Assembly: GCA_023430325.1 (NCBI GenBank)
Contig: JAEZAU010000233.1
Span: forward strand, 17,806-81,805
DNA: 64,000 nt
Source: Bacteroidota bacterium
Lineage (GTDB): Bacteria > Bacteroidota > Bacteroidia > Flavobacteriales_F > PHOS-HE28
Reading direction: 5' to 3'
This document shows positions 61,305 through 64,000 of the stretch, piece after piece. Position numbers and translations under genes: made by a program. The notes beneath the pieces are model-generated. The model did no database searches, was not told the origin of the DNA, and was given only the letters and a program-made list of their open reading frames with translations. Every line of letters starts with the position of its first letter. The first letter of the stretch is position 1.

Positions 61305-61646
61305 ATGGACAGTGTAAGACAGAACAAGGTCAATAGTCTCTTACAGCGCGAACTGGCCGTGATCTTCCAGCAGGAGGCCCGGCAATTTCTTCCCGGCGGC
61401 CTCATCACCGTTTCCGGCGTGCGCGTAAGCCCGGACCTCGGCCTGGCGAAAGTGTATCTCAGCCTTTTCCCTGTAAAGGACAAACAGGCGGTGATCGGCA
61501 ACATCAAGGAACGGTCACATTGGGTGCGCGGGCTCCTCGGCGGCCGTATAGGCAAACAGATGCGCGTGGTACCGGAGCTCATCTTCTACGTGGATGATTC
61601 GCTGGATCGGGCGGAGGAGATCGATAAGCTCCTTAAAGACAGTTGA
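61305..61646 (+). CDS. rbfA: ribosome-binding factor A
   Basis: 113 residues with the KH-like fold of RbfA (ISLLQRELAVIFQQ-like helix, LITVSGVRVSPDLGLAKVYLSLFP, RVVPELIFYVDDSLDRAEEIDKLL). It helps mature the 30S subunit and 16S rRNA 5' end. Length is normal. Its TGA stop lies in the first unit of a tandem micro-repeat. In the Bacteroidota I know, rbfA is followed by a LolC/E-type permease; here that gene is 1.45 kb away. Confidence 0.95.
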   Translation: MDSVRQNKVNSLLQRELAVIFQQEARQFLPGGLITVSGVRVSPDLGLAKVYLSLFPVKDKQAVIGNIKERSHWVRGLLGGRIGKQMRVVPELIFYVDDSLDRAEEIDKLLKDS

Positions 61647-61679
61647 GGTAGTTGAGGCAGTTGAGGAGTTGAGGAGTTG
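61640..61679 (+). repeat. tandem micro-repeat of AGTTGAGG units
   Basis: Three 9-bp units (CAGTTGAGG, TAGTTGAGG, CAGTTGAGG), one 8-bp AGTTGAGG and a partial AGTTG. The first unit contains the rbfA stop codon. Confidence 0.8.
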
Positions 61680-61693
61680 TCCCCAAGCCTCCG

Positions 61694-61735
61694 CAGTGGT
61701 CTCCTGAGGAACGAAGGGACCCTGCGGCATTCGAC
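61694..61735 (+). repeat. candidate interspersed repeat with GGTC/GACC ends
   Basis: A stretch with GGTCTCCTGAGGAACGAAGG, GACC and CTGCGGCATTCGAC. I recall similar strings between genes of Bacteroidota. A search of the genome is needed; only one copy is visible here. Confidence 0.3.
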
Positions 61736-61799
61736 GTCCAACTTTACCACCCACCCGACCACCTAAACTTCCGCCCCCAGCCCCGATCTTCGCGCCACC

Positions 61800-62609
61800 A
61801 TGCAGTACGATCCGGTCAAGCGCCAGCTCGGTGAGGTCTTCAACCGATCGCCCTTCCTGCGCAAGCTGTTCTACGGACTTCTCGATCTGCTGCTGCTGCG
61901 CGCATGGCACATTCAGCGCGAATTGCGGATCTGGGCAAAGGGCAAGCGCGATCGGCCGATCGCGATCTACGATGCCGGTGCGGGTTTCGGCCAATATTCC
62001 TATTGGCTCAGCGGCCTCTCACCACGCTGGTCCATCACCGCCATCGATGTCAAGGAAGAACAGGTGGCAGATTGTAACGCGTTCTTCCAAAAGATCGGAC
62101 GGCCACAGGTGAAATTCCTCGTCGGAGATGTCACCAAGTTCCAGCAGCCGAACACGTTCGATCTCGTCGTCTGCGTCGATGTCATGGAACATATCGTGGA
62201 AGATGAGGCCGCGCTCCGTTGCTACAGTTCCAGCCTCAAAAGCGGCGGCATGCTCATCATCAGCACACCCAGCGACCAGGGCGGCAGCGATGTGCACGAA
62301 GAAGGCGAAGGATCGTTCATTGAAGAACACGTGCGCGATGGCTACAACATCGACGACATCCGCGCGAAATGCCTGCGCAACGGCTTCAGCAAGGTCGATG
62401 CGCGTTACAGCTACGGCGCACCGGGCAAGATCAGCTGGAAGCTCAGCATGAAATGGCCGCTGCTCATGCTCAACGCGAGCAAGATCTTCTTCATCATCCT
62501 GCCGTTCTACTACCTCATCGCCTACCCGATAGCATTCGTGCTCAATATCTTCGATGTGCGTATGAAGCACCGCACGGGCACTGGATTGATCGTAAAGGCA
62601 TGGAAGTAA
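61800..62609 (+). CDS. class I SAM-dependent methyltransferase
   Basis: 269 residues: motif I IYDAGAGFGQYSYWLS (about 59-74), acidic AIDVKEEQ (about 81-88), DLVVCVDVMEHI (about 121-132) and a C-terminal hydrophobic segment (about 225-250) that may attach it to the membrane. UbiE/Gtf-like SAM methyltransferases of this type modify lipids or sugars. No partner gene is adjacent. It stands between rbfA and the repeat cluster, in the part inserted between rbfA and the permease gene. Confidence 0.85.
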   Translation: MQYDPVKRQLGEVFNRSPFLRKLFYGLLDLLLLRAWHIQRELRIWAKGKRDRPIAIYDAGAGFGQYSYWLSGLSPRWSITAIDVKEEQVADCNAFFQKIGRPQVKFLVGDVTKFQQPNTFDLVVCVDVMEHIVEDEAALRCYSSSLKSGGMLIISTPSDQGGSDVHEEGEGSFIEEHVRDGYNIDDIRAKCLRNGFSKVDARYSYGAPGKISWKLSMKWPLLMLNASKIFFIILPFYYLIAYPIAFVLNIFDVRMKHRTGTGLIVKAWK

Positions 62610-62610
62610 A

Positions 62611-62659
62611 TTGTCACACTGAGCTTAGCCTGCCCAGAGCTTTTCGAAGGGTCGAAGTG
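62611..62659 (+). repeat. interspersed repeat of the CACACTGAGC...GTCGAAGTG type
   Basis: Begins TGTCACACTGAGC and ends GGGTCGAAGTG. Strings of this kind occur as repeats in many environmental bacterial genomes. It directly precedes the larger repeat at 62660. Confidence 0.5.
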
Positions 62660-62785
62660 TTGGGCGTGTCCCGGCCATATTTCTCCCCTCTCCTTGGGAG
62701 AGGGGCCGGGGGTGAGGGCCGGGTCGGGCTATCCGCTGCAAGTCCTCGCTGCGCTCCGGGCTTTCCGCTTCTATCCCTCACGCGG
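62660..62785 (+). repeat. interspersed repeat with CCCGGCC/GGCCGGG head, interrupted by a second repeat
   Basis: Blocks in order: TTGGGCGTGTCCCGGCC, an insertion, GGCCGGGTCGGGCTATCC, GCTGCAAGTCCTCGC, CTCCGGGCTTTCCGC and TATCCCTCACGC. This is the better preserved copy; the diverged copy is at 42797-42924. I recall related elements from other Bacteroidota genomes. Confidence 0.65.
62685..62705. repeat. palindromic repeat nested in the larger element
   Basis: CCCCTCTCC, TTG, GGAGAGGGG: 9-bp perfect arms, followed by CCGGGGGTGAGG. It sits between the CCCGGCC and GGCCGGG halves of the host element's palindromic head. Confidence 0.7.
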
Positions 62786-62808
62786 CGTCCGAGCCAAAAC
62801 CGTACGTC

Positions 62809-63099
62809 ATGAAAAGAGGATCATCTGGTCTCGGAACTGAAACTATTGGTTTATATCTGGCCTTTATTTTGGGATCTCTGATCATTATTATGGGTTCGTA
62901 TTTGGTTCTAACCGAACAAGCATCTTCAGGGATAACAGTTGCAGGAAGATCAGGACGCGGAGGTGGAGAAGCAGTGAACATGCCTGGATGGGGATTTATC
63001 TTGATCGGTTCGCTGTTTTTCCTTCCAGCAACTGCGGCCATTTTTTTACAGAGAAAGAAGAGAAATAAAGGGAAGTCAATTTTCCAACTGATCCCATGA
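62809..63099 (+). CDS. small membrane protein, unknown function
   Basis: 96 residues with two hydrophobic segments (about 12-33, YLAFILGSLIIIMGSYLVL, and about 60-82, GWGFILIGSLFFLPATAAIF), a Gly/Arg-rich link between them and a basic end (QRKKRNKGK). The DNA is clearly more AT-rich than the neighbours. It follows the repeat cluster and its stop overlaps the permease ATG as ATGA, so it is probably translated with the permease. No family recognised; possible late acquisition. Confidence 0.6.
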   Translation: MKRGSSGLGTETIGLYLAFILGSLIIIMGSYLVLTEQASSGITVAGRSGRGGGEAVNMPGWGFILIGSLFFLPATAAIFLQRKKRNKGKSIFQLIP

Positions 63100-64000
63100 A
63101 CCTCCCCTTCCTCTTCGCCCGACGTTACCTGCTGGCCAAACGATCGCAGAACGCGATCAACATCATCACCATGATCAGCATGGTGGTGATCGCGGTGGTA
63201 ACGGCGGCGATGGTGGTGGTACTCAGCACGCTCAATGGCATCGCCGATCTGGTGGATTCCATCTACAGCCCCTTCGATCAGGATATCACCATCACTCCGG
63301 TGAACGGCAAGACCTTCGATCGCTCGGCACTGGACATCACGGCGATCGAAGCGATGCCCGAATTGCAACGCAGAAGCTGGGTGATCGAAGAGAACGTGCT
63401 CCTTCGCAGTGGCGATCAGCAAGCTGTGGCTACGCTCAAAGGCGTGGAACCGCAGTACCTGCAAATGAGCCGGATGAACGAATACCTCTTCTCTGGCAAG
63501 GCCGAACTCTCCGGACCGACAGGCCCAACGGCGATCCTCGGCATTGCTTTGAAAGTGGATCTCGATGTACCGTTGGAGGATGGCATCTTCACACCACTGG
63601 AGATCAGCGCGCCGATCCGTGGAAGAAAGCTCAGCCGCTACCAGCAGAAAGCGTTCGAAAGCACGGCGGTGGCGGTGAGCGGCGCGTATTCCATGAACCT
63701 GGAGTTCGATGCCAAGTACGCGGTTGTTCCGATCGATATGGCCGCTGAACTGCTGCAATATGATTCCACCGTGAGCGCGCTAGAGGTGCAGTTGAAGCCA
63801 CACACCAACCTCGATCGCACGGCCGAGCGTTTGCGCGAACAACTCGGTCCGGACTTCCAGGTGCGCACACGTTACCAGAAGAACGCGCTGATGTACCAGA
63901 CGAACGCTTCGGAGAAATTTTTCACGTTCATGGTGCTCGCCTTCATCGGACTGATCGGCGCTTTCAACATCATCGCATCGCTCACCATGATGATGATCGA
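63096..64000 (+). CDS. LolC/LolE-type ABC permease, N-terminal part (runs off the window)
   Basis: The first 301 residues: a short basic start (MNLPFLFARRYLLAKRSQNAIN), a first transmembrane helix (about 24-48, ITMISMVVIAVVTAAMVVVL), a MacB-like periplasmic domain (about 50-270) and the start of the second helix (FTFMVLAFIGLIGAFNIIASL). This is the layout of FtsX/LolE permeases that extract lipoproteins from the inner membrane for transport to the outer membrane. The ATPase gene is not in the window. It overlaps the small membrane protein gene by 4 nt. Confidence 0.88.
   Translation, partial: MNLPFLFARRYLLAKRSQNAINIITMISMVVIAVVTAAMVVVLSTLNGIADLVDSIYSPFDQDITITPVNGKTFDRSALDITAIEAMPELQRRSWVIEENVLLRSGDQQAVATLKGVEPQYLQMSRMNEYLFSGKAELSGPTGPTAILGIALKVDLDVPLEDGIFTPLEISAPIRGRKLSRYQQKAFESTAVAVSGAYSMNLEFDAKYAVVPIDMAAELLQYDSTVSALEVQLKPHTNLDRTAERLREQLGPDFQVRTRYQKNALMYQTNASEKFFTFMVLAFIGLIGAFNIIASLTMMMI

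Noticed and set aside
62778..63758. 326-codon open frame on the minus strand
   Set aside because: It lies opposite the small membrane protein and permease genes, and its product is His/Asp/Arg-rich, typical of an antisense shadow frame.
1..64000. tRNA, rRNA, transposase, integrase or restriction genes
   Set aside because: No sequence in the window carries their motifs; mobile DNA is limited to small repeats.

Overview
The window looks like chromosomal DNA of a Bacteroidota bacterium, most likely of the Flavobacteriales, with an unusually high GC content (a little over 50% by eye). Evidence: two very large secreted proteins end in type IX secretion (T9SS) sorting domains, one of type A and one of the gliding-motility-associated type B. 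Promoters follow the Bacteroidota -7 consensus TAnnTTTG, and starts lack Shine-Dalgarno sequences. There are also Bacteroidota hallmarks such as a LytTR regulator next to a propeller histidine kinase and an SprA-like outer-membrane protein. No rRNA, tRNA, CRISPR array, prophage or transposase was seen.

Layout. 1-5 kb: glycogen synthase start (minus), then panC-panD-flippase-rfaE2-radA (plus). 5-9.6 kb: a 1526-residue secreted protein with a gingipain-like region and 237-bp tandem Ig-like repeats. 9.9-16.4 kb: an OmpR-type two-component system, a divergent ALDH8-type dehydrogenase, a tandem SiaB-like protein and a secreted surface protein. 16.6-23 kb: polA, two envelope proteins, and an aminotransferase/omega-amidase pair. 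22.9-30.8 kb (minus): comF, free methionine sulfoxide reductase, a lipoprotein and a 1658-residue T9SS protein. 30.9-42.1 kb: coiled-coil and OmpA proteins, the SprA-like barrel, a peptide-binding lipoprotein, an atypical SDR and a CotH protein. 42.1-50.5 kb: purQ, a small-peptide locus, a LytTR/propeller-kinase pair, a helical-repeat protein and thiL. 50.5-55 kb: two amidohydrolase genes that encode three modules. 55-61.6 kb: a cytochrome-b-like protein, cytochrome c, hflX, a class A PBP, an MsbA-like ABC exporter and rbfA. 61.6-64 kb: a methyltransferase, a cluster of nested interspersed repeats, a small membrane protein and the start of a LolC/E-type permease.

The genes are mostly core metabolism plus envelope and secretion functions. 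No single new multi-gene system stands out. The more unusual signals are architectural. At least ten genes carry a -7 box 4-9 nt before the start codon, which implies leaderless mRNAs. Eight of nine convergent gene pairs have stop codons that overlap or lie within 3 nt, three of them fused as the palindrome TGATCA. Other points are two unlisted small ORFs, enzymes that lack expected catalytic residues (C25-like peptidase, SDR, two amidohydrolase modules, second SiaB module) and a nested repeat element with a second, degraded copy next to purQ.
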